Part shown: positions 42,938 to 51,240 of the stretch, in pieces
How positions within the stretch are numbered: the stretch's first letter is position 1
Layout: every line of letters starts with the position of its first letter
DNA from: FEN-987 sp049521055
GTDB lineage: Archaea > Thermoproteota > Bathyarchaeia > 40CM-2-53-6
Length of the DNA: 64,000 nt
Assembly: GCA_049521055.1 (NCBI GenBank)
Contig: JBEKPE010000001.1
Location: 62,001-126,000, forward strand
Direction: 5' to 3'
Notes under the pieces: model-generated
The model's input: the letters and a program-made list of their open reading frames with translations, nothing else
Told to the model about the DNA's origin: nothing
Database searches by the model: none
Position numbers and translations under genes: made by a program

Positions 42938-44476
42938 CTAAGCTGGGATCTGTTGGCCTAATTCTTGCGGCTTGCCAGAGTCGGGTTCGATGAAATTGAT
43001 CAAGCGAACCTGCAATGTGCGCAGGTTTAAGGCGGTCAATATTCCTGGTGTTGGAACCAAGCCGACCCTTCGTTGGTAGTCAGTCTGTGCTTGCCAAGCT
43101 CCAGAGTTGATTATCTGAGTGCCGCGATAGTTCTCGTACTTCACTACGTGTATGTGGCCGGATTGGAAAACGTCGGGAACTCTCTCAATCACTAAATGAT
43201 CAACTTTCTCAGGAGAAATGGAGCTCCTGTTCCCGTACTCTGACGCTAAGTGCCTACACTGGAGTTGAAGCCTCATCGCCTTTTCTGGTTGGGTGAAGTC
43301 TACGTTTGGAGCGCTTGAGATCACGTCATCTAGGCTTCTGCCGTGGTGCAGAAGGAACCTAACGCCGTGAAAGGAAACCTCGGCTGGGTTTCCGAGAGAG
43401 ACTAGTTCACGTGACTCATACAGGGGTTCCCCAAAACTCTTTGGTATCGGCGGTTGAGGAAGAGCCTGCCTGACGGGGTCGTGGTTCCCAGGTATCACGA
43501 CGGTTTCAATATAGTCAGGTATCCTGCCAACATATTTGGCCGCCTCCTGGTACTGCTGATACAGGTCAACGATCGCTAATTCATGTTCCTGCCGCGGATA
43601 AATTCCGATGCCATCGACAATGTCGCCGCAGATTACCAAATACTTCGTCCGTTCGGCGATAGCCCGTTGGTTCGGGTCTCCGATTTTCAGGTTTAACCAG
43701 TCGAAAACTCTGCTTAACTCTCGACTCAAGAATTTCTTGCTTCCCACATGAAGGTCCGAGAGCAGGATTGCCCACACGTCTTCCTCAGCTAAGTGTGGTT
43801 TGTGATCTGGAATGTCAGGGAGTAGAACTTCCTTCGCTACGAACAAATCTCCCTTCGCCCGGACTCCGCCTACGCATATTACCTGATCTAGAGGAATTTT
43901 TTGGGCTGTTTCATATGCCGCCCTTTCCTCCGGCGAAACCAATACAGTCGCCGTATCTTCCAAATCGTCAAGCTGCACAAACAGTTTTCGCTGCCTTTCT
44001 CGCTTCTCCATAACCATTGCGATGAACTTCACCTTCTTGTTCTGCTCTTGGGCGAGAGCAACTGCTAAGCTGGTGGCATCTCTTGAATCTGGTCGCTCGC
44101 GGAAAGCCCGGCTGAGTTTCTGAAATCTATCTCTGAAATAATGAGAAAAGTCATCTATGGTGCCCCCCGTCCCGATTTCCTTGGACGGATCTCTGAGAAC
44201 TTCTAGTCGCGCTGAGATTTGCTTCGCGGGGATCGTACGCGCCACCGAGGCTTGAACCTGCGGGGGCTCCAAGAGGGGATGTGTGGAGATCTCGAGCAGT
44301 TCTTGTCGAGATAGTATATGAGATGTGCTGGCTTTGTCGCCAATTGAAAGGAGGACGTTTTTTGCGAATGTTGATGCCTCGGGTTCATCCATGGTCTTGA
44401 GGTAATCGTATGCCGATCGGTCGATTTGGTACCCTGCCAGTGCGAGTTCCTGAACCAGTCGTCGGAGTTGCTCCAT
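42938..44476 (-). CDS. polB: DNA polymerase D small subunit DP1
   Basis: DP1 is the proofreading 3'-5' exonuclease and structural partner of DP2. From the ATG at 44476 (TTG at 44482 is two codons earlier) the protein has about 512 residues, with an OB-fold part (about 150-220) and the calcineurin-type phosphoesterase motifs SDLHVGSKKF, CGDIVDG, VIPGNHDPVR, HHGRSLDD and SGHIHV. All metal ligands appear intact, so exonuclease activity is expected. It converges on DUF99 and orc1/cdc6. Confidence 0.95.
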   Translation of the reverse strand: MEQLRRLVQELALAGYQIDRSAYDYLKTMDEPEASTFAKNVLLSIGDKASTSHILSRQELLEISTHPLLEPPQVQASVARTIPAKQISARLEVLRDPSKEIGTGGTIDDFSHYFRDRFQKLSRAFRERPDSRDATSLAVALAQEQNKKVKFIAMVMEKRERQRKLFVQLDDLEDTATVLVSPEERAAYETAQKIPLDQVICVGGVRAKGDLFVAKEVLLPDIPDHKPHLAEEDVWAILLSDLHVGSKKFLSRELSRVFDWLNLKIGDPNQRAIAERTKYLVICGDIVDGIGIYPRQEHELAIVDLYQQYQEAAKYVGRIPDYIETVVIPGNHDPVRQALPQPPIPKSFGEPLYESRELVSLGNPAEVSFHGVRFLLHHGRSLDDVISSAPNVDFTQPEKAMRLQLQCRHLASEYGNRSSISPEKVDHLVIERVPDVFQSGHIHVVKYENYRGTQIINSGAWQAQTDYQRRVGLVPTPGILTALNLRTLQVRLINFIEPDSGKPQELGQQIPA

Positions 44477-44610
44477 GGGCAAGGCCTTTGCGGATGGAAT
44501 GCGACATAGTGTGGAACCTGCCTATAGTATCTTTTATTGGGTAGCGAGCAGTCTAACGAACTTGAAAATGGAAGATCGCCACGGCTACGCTTTGGCTTTC
44601 ATATTGGATA

Positions 44611-45390
44611 GTGTTCGCGTTGAGTGAAAGTGATAGGGTAAAGACAGGGATCAAGGGTCTCGATGAACTAATCGAAGGCGGTTTGCCTAGAGGTTTCAGT
44701 TTTCTTTTGCTTGGTGGGCCGGGCACTGGAAAGACTACGTTCGGAGTTCAATATTTGTACAAGGGCGCCACCGAATATGGTGAGGGCGGGATGTACGTCA
44801 CATTCGATGAACCACCATATTCTATTTCGGATAATAGTCAACGGTACGGTTGGAACCTTGCTGAGCAGGAGAAGGTCGGAAAGATATCTTTCGTCGACGC
44901 TTCGCCAATAAAGCGCGAACCCAGGGCCTCGACGTTCGTCCCACCTTCGCTAGGGCAGAGTTTCTTGGGGGGAGCCAAATTCAACATTGAAAGTGTAGTT
45001 TCCGCGATTAGAGAGGTAAAGCAGAAGGTCAATGCGAAACGATGTGTGATAGATTCGATTTCGGCTCTTACGCTACAGTATAGGGACGATTTTGAAATCA
45101 GGCAGCAGACGCTGAAACTCATCAAAGATCTAACGGAGATGAACCTCACTACGATCATGTTGGCCGAAAACCCCGAGGACAGGCAGGATATGACTCGTTT
45201 CGGCGCTGAAGCGTTTCTCGCGCAGGGTGTGATCGTGCTTCACATGTATCGAGTTGAAGAGTCTAACGTCAAAGCGCTTGAAGTTCGAAAAATGCGCGGC
45301 GCGAAACATACGGATAGATTGTGTCCGTACAGGATTACGTCTGAGGGCATTGAGGTCTACCCTGAAGAGACTGTCTTCCGTTCAGTTTAG
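44611..45390 (+). CDS. KaiC-like RecA-superfamily ATPase
   Basis: The 259-residue single-domain KaiC/RadB-like protein has TGIKGLDELIEGGLPRGFSFLLLGGPGTGKTTFG, with Walker A at residues 35-42. It also has the catalytic glutamate region TFDEPP, and Walker B in CVIDSISAL. Such archaeal KaiC-like ATPases are regulatory or signalling proteins, some linked to motility or stress. The start is GTG at 44611 or TTG at 44620. It is followed by a small conserved-looking protein in the same direction. Confidence 0.85.
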   Translation: MFALSESDRVKTGIKGLDELIEGGLPRGFSFLLLGGPGTGKTTFGVQYLYKGATEYGEGGMYVTFDEPPYSISDNSQRYGWNLAEQEKVGKISFVDASPIKREPRASTFVPPSLGQSFLGGAKFNIESVVSAIREVKQKVNAKRCVIDSISALTLQYRDDFEIRQQTLKLIKDLTEMNLTTIMLAENPEDRQDMTRFGAEAFLAQGVIVLHMYRVEESNVKALEVRKMRGAKHTDRLCPYRITSEGIEVYPEETVFRSV

Positions 45391-45413
45391 TCGGCTAAGA
45401 TGATTGCAGAAGT

Positions 45414-45692
45414 TTGTCCGAATTCAACCTAACCGACGAGGAAGAAGAGAGGCTCATCAGCAACATTGCTAAGGCCGTTGTAGGTAAGGGACTTGAAGCA
45501 CCAGCAATTATGTTTCTTGAGGTTACGAAACCCCTTTCCTTCATTGCTTCGCAGCTCGCAATAGTCGTCCTCGGCCCTTTGCAATGGCTCTTTGAACTTG
45601 AAGGCCCTAAGTATACTGGACTATTCATGAAGAAGGAGAACGTAGGCAGAATCATCGATCGGATTGAGGAGTTGTCTAAATCTAAGCCTTAG
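45414..45692 (+). CDS. Small protein next to KaiC-like ATPase
   Basis: This 92-residue helical protein has acidic N-terminal helices (LTDEEEERLISNIAKAVVGKGL) and a hydrophobic middle (SFIASQLAIVVLGPLQWLFEL) that may touch the membrane. It starts 23 bases after the KaiC-like gene from TTG at 45414, and probably works with it. Its end overlaps the convergent membrane-protein gene by 11 bases. I do not recognise a named family. Confidence 0.55.
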   Translation: MSEFNLTDEEEERLISNIAKAVVGKGLEAPAIMFLEVTKPLSFIASQLAIVVLGPLQWLFELEGPKYTGLFMKKENVGRIIDRIEELSKSKP

Positions 45693-46446
45693 TTAGTTTC
45701 GATTTCGTTTCCGAATTGGGTTGCTTGTTTTTCTCTCGGTATAAGTAGTAGCCGAAAATTACCAAGAATGCGACCACCCCGATTGGAGCATAAGCGCCTT
45801 CAGTAGCGGTTCCCATTCCTAATGCGCGCCAAGGGAATGACGCGTTGCCTAGAAGAAATTGTACCCTCTGAATTATTATTGCCATTCGTCCTAAAACCGT
45901 GCTTCCGAAGACAGCTCCAAGGGTGGCTAGGATGAAGTACTTGCCGATTTTTGTGAATCCTCCCCAGACCCCTTTCTGTTCCCGGTGTAGAATAAAGTAG
46001 GAGAGGGATAGAATCGTTCCTGCAACTAAGACTACATTGTCGAGAGTTGTAAGCACGTTCCCCGTAAAGAGAGGAATCATGGTTGCGGTCAGTTGTTTAA
46101 CAAAAAACGTTGCAAATACGCTCCAAATAGTGACCCCTAAACCATAACCAATCGCTAGACTCAAGGGCAGCCGGTATAGTGATGAGTATTTCTTCGTGAA
46201 CTGGGCGTAGAATAGCGAGCCTAGGATAACTGGCACTATGAACGTTAGGTTTCCGTCTACGAAGATTGGGTTCAGGGCTTGGTTTACGAATAGGCGTAGG
46301 GAAGCGGCGAGGGCGTAGCCAGCGGCGAGGCCGATGAAGGCGTATTCGGTTAGGCGGAAGAATGGGTTTTCCTTGTACAGGAAACTAAGCACCATAAGGG
46401 TGATGAATACACCGACAAAAACTCCAATCAGGTCAATTGGGTTCAC
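45682..46446 (-). CDS. Membrane protein of DUF6754-type operon
   Basis: This 254-residue protein has about seven hydrophobic helices and a charged C-terminal tail. It is the last of four co-directional membrane-protein genes (45682-48767), all within a few bases of each other. I do not know its function; the operon suggests one membrane complex. Confidence 0.6.
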   Translation of the reverse strand: MNPIDLIGVFVGVFITLMVLSFLYKENPFFRLTEYAFIGLAAGYALAASLRLFVNQALNPIFVDGNLTFIVPVILGSLFYAQFTKKYSSLYRLPLSLAIGYGLGVTIWSVFATFFVKQLTATMIPLFTGNVLTTLDNVVLVAGTILSLSYFILHREQKGVWGGFTKIGKYFILATLGAVFGSTVLGRMAIIIQRVQFLLGNASFPWRALGMGTATEGAYAPIGVVAFLVIFGYYLYREKNKQPNSETKSKLTKA

Positions 46447-46449
46447 TGT

Positions 46450-47292
46450 TCACTTCTCCCTCTTCGAAGTTCGCCTACTGATGAAATAGGCCGCATTCCC
46501 GAATACGACCATCGCGATTATCAGCATGTGGGACGCGGATAGTGCAACCATGGCGGAGGATGCGCCGCTGATCCCCAGGCAGCAATTATACTGTTGGGTA
46601 AGGAGCGACTCGTACTCTGCGGCGCCGCGTATGCTAATCAGGACTCCCACAAGCTGCCCTGAATTGTAGAACGGCATGAAGCCGGGAGCTATTGTGGCTG
46701 TAGCTCCGACTGCAACTGAAATGTTGAAATTCCCTTGCCAATATTGAAGATAAGAATAGAGGGCGCTGCTGTCATCGTCGAAGGTGATTACGAATGCAGC
46801 GTCCTTGGCCGCGGGAAACTCTTTGATGATCGGAAGGCTAGCGGTGGGATTGCCGCGCGTGTCAAGAGGTAGGAATTGGGCTATGTTTGACGGCATTCCA
46901 ATCAGCGTCGCAGTGTTCGGAATATATCCAAGGTTCGCATAGTCAACCCCATAGCTCTTATTGCCCTTGTTGATTGCGTCGAGGACTGCATCGGCTAATG
47001 GTGGTCCGTTATTATCCAGCGCGACGAACAGAACCTTGAGCGGTCTCATGAAGATGTGTTGTGTGACGACTATGGCTTGCGGGTGCAATTCAGGGACGAC
47101 GCTTGTAGCATAATCGAAGCTCTCTACCACGAGGCTGTTGGGCGGCAAATTCTGAATGAAATCATACAATGCTCGCGTCGTTGGGGTGATTGGAACCGCG
47201 ATTACTGCATTCGAAAGAATAGGCACAGTAATGACCAACAACAGGATTAGATACACTAACCTTGGATCCGATCTGAGACTTGAAGTCGCCAT
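46450..47292 (-). CDS. Surface-domain membrane protein of DUF6754-type operon
   Basis: The ATG at 47292 is chosen because it lies just after the upstream gene's stop; a reading from 47343 would overlap it. The 280-residue protein has an N-terminal anchor helix (about residues 12-34), a large outside domain with DYATSVVPELHPQAIVV and ITFDDDSSALYSYLQYW, and a C-terminal helix. The two-helix layout with a big exterior domain contrasts with its polytopic partners. Function unknown. Confidence 0.6.
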   Translation of the reverse strand: MATSSLRSDPRLVYLILLLVITVPILSNAVIAVPITPTTRALYDFIQNLPPNSLVVESFDYATSVVPELHPQAIVVTQHIFMRPLKVLFVALDNNGPPLADAVLDAINKGNKSYGVDYANLGYIPNTATLIGMPSNIAQFLPLDTRGNPTASLPIIKEFPAAKDAAFVITFDDDSSALYSYLQYWQGNFNISVAVGATATIAPGFMPFYNSGQLVGVLISIRGAAEYESLLTQQYNCCLGISGASSAMVALSASHMLIIAMVVFGNAAYFISRRTSKREK

Positions 47293-47296
47293 TATG

Positions 47297-47989
47297 TTAG
47301 TCCCCCCAAGGGTACCGGAATAATCTGCGAACACTGAACGCAAGAATTCCGAGCGCAGCGCCGATGAGGATGCCTCTTTGGCCCGCTGTATTCGGAAACG
47401 CCAGTATCCAATCGCGAATCGCGCCGAATCCTGGCCACACCAAGTCGGCTACGGGTGCCTGTCCTAACACGACCAGTAAGCCTGCGGCTAGAAGTATCGT
47501 TGATTCTAAGGATCGGGCTTTGAAAGCTCGGTAAGCCGCTGAGGCAATGAAAAAGGCGAGAAGAGAAAAGATGCTTGAGTTTATGTTCACGAGAATTTTG
47601 TAGTATAGGAATTCCCAGATGGGGGTTGAGAACGCGATGACACTTGCAGGTATTACAGCCGCCTGGGGATCCAGTGCGTAAGGTGAAGCGATCATGCTGA
47701 AGATCGCCATTGCGTAAAGGCATACGATGAGAATTATGCTGTACCGCCATGTCGCTCGCTTTCTCTTGATGTTGTTCACATGAACGCGAGTGAGGTTGAT
47801 GACTCCGATCGCGAATGCAGCCGTGAGCATCGCAGTCAAGTAGGCTAATAACTGGTCAGAAACGGCTTGTAAATCGACTGTTCCAGGCACGGCAATATAG
47901 TGGACGATTGCATAGAAAAAGCCCAAGCTGAAGATAATTACTTGAAGGCCAAGATCCCCGCGATTCATCTTTTTCTTGTCTGAGCTCAT
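47297..47989 (-). CDS. Polytopic membrane protein of DUF6754-type operon
   Basis: This 230-residue protein has about six to seven helices and basic loops, starting at ATG 47989. It follows the DUF6754-like gene by seven bases and precedes the surface-domain protein by four. No known motif is visible. Confidence 0.6.
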   Translation of the reverse strand: MSSDKKKMNRGDLGLQVIIFSLGFFYAIVHYIAVPGTVDLQAVSDQLLAYLTAMLTAAFAIGVINLTRVHVNNIKRKRATWRYSIILIVCLYAMAIFSMIASPYALDPQAAVIPASVIAFSTPIWEFLYYKILVNINSSIFSLLAFFIASAAYRAFKARSLESTILLAAGLLVVLGQAPVADLVWPGFGAIRDWILAFPNTAGQRGILIGAALGILAFSVRRLFRYPWGD

Positions 47990-47996
47990 CGGCGCC

Positions 47997-48767
47997 TCAT
48001 AACTCCATTAAGGCGATTAGAATCGAATTACCGAAAGTTATGAGGAGAGCCCCAGCCAAAATAAGGAGGATTGCAAGAATCTTTCCTGCGTCGGGTCCGA
48101 TGAGGCGTGAAATGGCTTCAGGATCCGAGGTGAGGTATCCTTGTGCTGTGTACAGTTCCTCTCCGATCAGAGTCTGATCGCAAGTTGTCATGAAAAATGG
48201 AAGTTGATCGGTGTTTGTTGTGCCCCCGAACTGGTAAATGGCTACGCCTCTGCCAGTCTCCGCGATTTGCAATGCTTCCGCTTGAAAGTCGCCGACGAAA
48301 AAGTTGACGGCGGGTTTTTCGCGGCGCAGAATCCCCATAATACCTGCAGCGTATGCGAACTGCCGGGTAGATATGTACCGAACCATGTCTGGGGTGTATT
48401 CTTTTTCTCTGCCGGCTTTAGCATATGCACTTTTCACCATATCCTCCGTAATCTGTTGCACTTGAGGGTCGGAGTTTCCGACTAGGATTCGGGCGTTATG
48501 TTCAACACAATGTTTTGCAACGTACTCGAGAAGGGCAAGTGCCGCGAGCGTATCTGGGGTGGTTATCCCGCCCGTTCCGGGCGTGAAGAAGACGCTTCGA
48601 TTGAGTTTTGCTGCTTCCTTAATCCATTCGTCAATCCTCTCAAGGCCAGGGATACCTCGAGTCTTCAGCTTCCTTTTCGAAGCGAATCTTGCTACCTGGT
48701 AAATAGCAACCAACACAATAACGAGTAGTATGGCCTGTGCTATCCGGCCGGGTATTAATTCCAACAT
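47997..48767 (-). CDS. DUF6754-like membrane protein
   Basis: From the ATG at 48767 the protein has 256 residues: an N-terminal helix (ELIPGRIAQAILLVIVLVAIYQ), a cytosolic alpha/beta domain with GTGGITTPDTLAALALLEYVA, GNSDPQVQQITEDMV and FFVGDFQAEALQIAETG, and a C-terminal helix. The motif GTGGITTPDTLAA matches my memory of DUF6754. An in-frame start at 48932 adds 55 residues and is less likely. This is the lead gene of the four-gene membrane operon; its substrate or signal is unknown. Confidence 0.68.
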   Translation of the reverse strand: MLELIPGRIAQAILLVIVLVAIYQVARFASKRKLKTRGIPGLERIDEWIKEAAKLNRSVFFTPGTGGITTPDTLAALALLEYVAKHCVEHNARILVGNSDPQVQQITEDMVKSAYAKAGREKEYTPDMVRYISTRQFAYAAGIMGILRREKPAVNFFVGDFQAEALQIAETGRGVAIYQFGGTTNTDQLPFFMTTCDQTLIGEELYTAQGYLTSDPEAISRLIGPDAGKILAILLILAGALLITFGNSILIALMEL

Positions 48768-48938
48768 AAGAGGAACACTGCGAGTGTTCGTCGCTGTATG
48801 CACGAATTTGCTTAAGACTCTATCTGTGCCCAAATCGGCGGAAAAAAACGCATTTAGTGTCTGCAACGAGAAAACGAACAGATAAACGGAAAAAGTTTGA
48901 AAATGGGGTGACCCGGAAACGGAACCCGACAAGCGGGC

Positions 48939-49019
48939 TTATGCTACCATTTCCTCTTGTCTAACGTTCTTGTCGTGCTCGGTACCTAACTTCATCTTAA
49001 CCTTGCGCTTCTTCGCCAT
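48939..49019 (-). CDS. 26-residue charged mini-protein, copy 1
   Basis: ATG at 49019 to TAA at 48939 encodes 26 residues: MAKKRKVKMKLGTEHDKNVR followed by QEEMVA. A near-perfect Shine-Dalgarno, GGAGGTGA, lies six bases before the ATG. The same protein sequence is encoded at 62118-62198 with mainly synonymous differences, which is strong evidence that it is translated and selected. It has a basic N-terminal half and a mixed-charge C-terminal half, and is probably a short helix. It is divergent from a ribbon-helix-helix gene. I do not recognise the family. Confidence 0.85.
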   Translation of the reverse strand: MAKKRKVKMKLGTEHDKNVRQEEMVA

Positions 49020-49080
49020 CTCAACTCACCTCCCTGTCTTCTGGTCTTACATAACCAGGTTACTAGGAGCGGGGATGAAT

Positions 49081-49140
49081 CTTGTATATAACTGGGCTTG
49101 GAGAAAAAGGTAAAAAGCCCGAATGTTCTACATTTCTACC
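49081..49140 (-). promoter_or_regulatory. Conserved upstream block of mini-gene copy 1
   Basis: On the minus strand this block reads GGTAGAAAT, AGAACATT, CTTTTTCTCCA and then a TATA-like GTTATATAC. The same order is found at 62244-62304 before the second copy. It probably holds promoter and operator. Because it lies inside the longest reading of the neighbouring ribbon-helix-helix gene, it argues for that gene's later start. Confidence 0.7.
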
Positions 49141-49151
49141 GGAGATACTTA

Positions 49152-49388
49152 GTGTCGAGAACATTTGAACCCGGCAAGAAGAGGCGGCTTAGTAGAAGTA
49201 TCAAGATCAGCTCAGATATGTACGAGCGGCTTGTGAGTCTGCAAGGTTTTCTCCAGTTGAAAGAGAGGCGCAAGCGAAGCATGGATGAGTTAATCGAATT
49301 CATCTTATCTTTCGTGCCAGACTTGGAGATCGATGTGGACGAAAACTACTACATTGTACAGAGCAAAGCGAAGAAACAGCTAGCATAG
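49152..49388 (+). CDS. Ribbon-helix-helix-like regulator
   Basis: The protein has RLSRSIKISSDMYERLVSLQGF followed by a second helix SMDELIEFILSFV, fitting a ribbon-helix-helix DNA-binding fold with a basic N-terminal strand. The GTG at 49152 is preceded by GGAG at 49141-49144 and gives 78 residues. An in-frame TTG at 49098 would place coding sequence inside the conserved upstream block of the divergent mini-gene. It is a candidate regulator of the mini-genes. Confidence 0.65.
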   Translation: MSRTFEPGKKRRLSRSIKISSDMYERLVSLQGFLQLKERRKRSMDELIEFILSFVPDLEIDVDENYYIVQSKAKKQLA

Positions 49389-49577
49389 CCGCAAAACGTT
49401 CCAACTCCACGCCCCTTCCCCAATTGCGTCCCATTATCACCGATATCCGTAGACAACGTCAGCGATAGCTAATTCATGGCGGGAATATGGTGCTAAGAAG
49501 TTTATACCGCATCTAACACAGCGGTCTAGCACCTACGCAAAGGCGTAGCACGACAATGCCGGAGGTTGGAGTAGATA

Positions 49578-50792
49578 ATGCAGCTCAAAGTGTACAATTC
49601 ACTTACCCGCAGGAAGGAACCGTTCACCGTATCCCCAGACGGGCATGTTAGCTTGTTCGTATGTGGACCCACAGTGTACGATTTCGTTCATTTGGGGCAC
49701 GCTAGAACATATCTTGCCTTCGATACGATCACTCGTTACCTGAAGTTCTTGGGTTACAAAATCCAATACCTCATGAATATCACAGATGTAGCTGAGCGAG
49801 TCGTTCAACGAGCCGAGCAGTTAAAACGAGACCCTCTCGACCTCGCCCGAGAGTACGAAGTCGCATTCTTGGAAGACATGCAGGCTCTTGGAGTAACACA
49901 AGTTGACCGGTTCGAAAGAGCTTCCGACGCCATTCCGAAAATGATCGCCCAGGTAACTGGCCTAATCGACAGGGGAATAGCCTACGAAACAGAGACCGGC
50001 GTATATTTCGAGGTCGACAAGTTCCCCCGGTTTGGTCAACTCTCTGGCCTAACCCACGAAGAACTCGGCTTGCGAAGACTTGAGCTATGTTCTTCGAAAC
50101 GGCATCCCGAGGATTTCTCATTGTGGAGAAAGTATGAGAAAGGGCTCGCTTGGGATTCACCTTGGGGACGGGGCAGGCCAGGATGGCACATTGAGGACAC
50201 AGCCGTCTCGATGGGACAGTTCGGAGACACGTATGACATCCATGGTGGTGCCTCAGAACTCATTTTTCCACACCATGAGGCTGAGATCGCGCAGGCAGAA
50301 GCCCTGACCGGGAAGATCCCCTTTGTGCGTTACTGGCTTCACACGGGTTTGTTGAATGTAGAAGGTCGTAAGATGAGCAAATCATTGGGCAACGTAATCC
50401 GGATTCGCGACGCCCTCCGAGATTACAGCGCACCGGAAATCAGATTCTATTTTGAATCGACACATTACAGGCAACCAATGGTATTTTCAAACAGCGGATT
50501 GATCAAGACCAAACGTAGGCTGGATCGCCTCCTCAAAAGTTTCAACTCATTCTTAGACGCAAAACCCGCAGCAGACCTAAGGGCGAGAAACCCGCCCGCA
50601 AAACTGGTCAGATACAAGTCAGCATTCACACGCCACATGAATAACGACTTCGACACACCCGGAGCACTGAACGTCCTAATAGAATTCGCTGATGAACTGG
50701 CAAGAGTGGGTCCGACTCTCAATCAAGAAACGAAAACAGAGTTCGAAGCAACATTTCGAAGTCTGGCAGGTGTGCTTGGCTTACTTTCCTAG
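49578..50792 (+). CDS. cysS: Cysteinyl-tRNA synthetase
   Basis: CysRS charges tRNA-Cys with cysteine. The 404-residue protein has CGPTVYDFVHLGHART (Cys29, HLGH), HGGASELIFPHHEAEIAQ and KMSKSLGN (265-272). Compared with classical CysRS, where zinc is held by Cys, Cys, His and Glu, the second cysteine (GWHIECSAM) is replaced by Asp: GWHIEDTAV (Asp207). His232/233 and Glu236 remain. The C-terminal tRNA-binding domain is short. I recall the same EDTA variant in other archaea, so it is probably lineage-typical rather than a defect. Confidence 0.95.
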   Translation: MQLKVYNSLTRRKEPFTVSPDGHVSLFVCGPTVYDFVHLGHARTYLAFDTITRYLKFLGYKIQYLMNITDVAERVVQRAEQLKRDPLDLAREYEVAFLEDMQALGVTQVDRFERASDAIPKMIAQVTGLIDRGIAYETETGVYFEVDKFPRFGQLSGLTHEELGLRRLELCSSKRHPEDFSLWRKYEKGLAWDSPWGRGRPGWHIEDTAVSMGQFGDTYDIHGGASELIFPHHEAEIAQAEALTGKIPFVRYWLHTGLLNVEGRKMSKSLGNVIRIRDALRDYSAPEIRFYFESTHYRQPMVFSNSGLIKTKRRLDRLLKSFNSFLDAKPAADLRARNPPAKLVRYKSAFTRHMNNDFDTPGALNVLIEFADELARVGPTLNQETKTEFEATFRSLAGVLGLLS

Positions 50793-50799
50793 TCTCAAC

Positions 50800-51141
50800 C
50801 TAATAGAGCCAAGCACGAATCGGATGCCTCGATTCCTTAAGGACGAAGCGAAATGCCTCCTTTCCGGTATCGAAATAATACCATTCATCTTTTCCTCCAG
50901 CCACATGCTTCCTTAACTTGGGATTCCACAACTTATCGCAGATATTCACACAGTAACTGCCCCTAAAGGTGCCCACAAAGATGAAACCCCCGTTTACATG
51001 ATTCTCCAGATTCCCGTCTGCACGCACTCCTTCGTCCTCGTCTAAGGCTTCGATGAACTCCAACAGGTCCTTTTCATTTCTGATCGGCCGTTCAGAGTAC
51101 ATCTTTACTTGTGAAGCCCGCTTTCCATCTCGACGCATCAT
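50800..51141 (-). CDS. Hypothetical protein, 113 aa
   Basis: This soluble 113-residue protein has alternating charged and hydrophobic residues, with SERPIRNEKDLLEFIEALDEDEGV and FIFVGTFRGSYCVNICDKLW. It has no transmembrane segment. It converges on cysS with seven bases between stops. I do not recognise it. Confidence 0.5.
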   Translation of the reverse strand: MMRRDGKRASQVKMYSERPIRNEKDLLEFIEALDEDEGVRADGNLENHVNGGFIFVGTFRGSYCVNICDKLWNPKLRKHVAGGKDEWYYFDTGKEAFRFVLKESRHPIRAWLY

Positions 51142-51240
51142 CGACGCCCCTGGTTTCCAACGTTAATCGAAGACTCAAATCTACTTTTTGAGTGAGCTAT
51201 AAGCAGACTCTTGGGGCAACAGATCAAGGAAGCTGCCTGA

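Noticed and set aside
48939..49019. KKRKVK in the mini-protein resembles a nuclear localisation signal
   Set aside because: An archaeon has no nucleus; a run of Lys and Arg occurs by chance in basic peptides.
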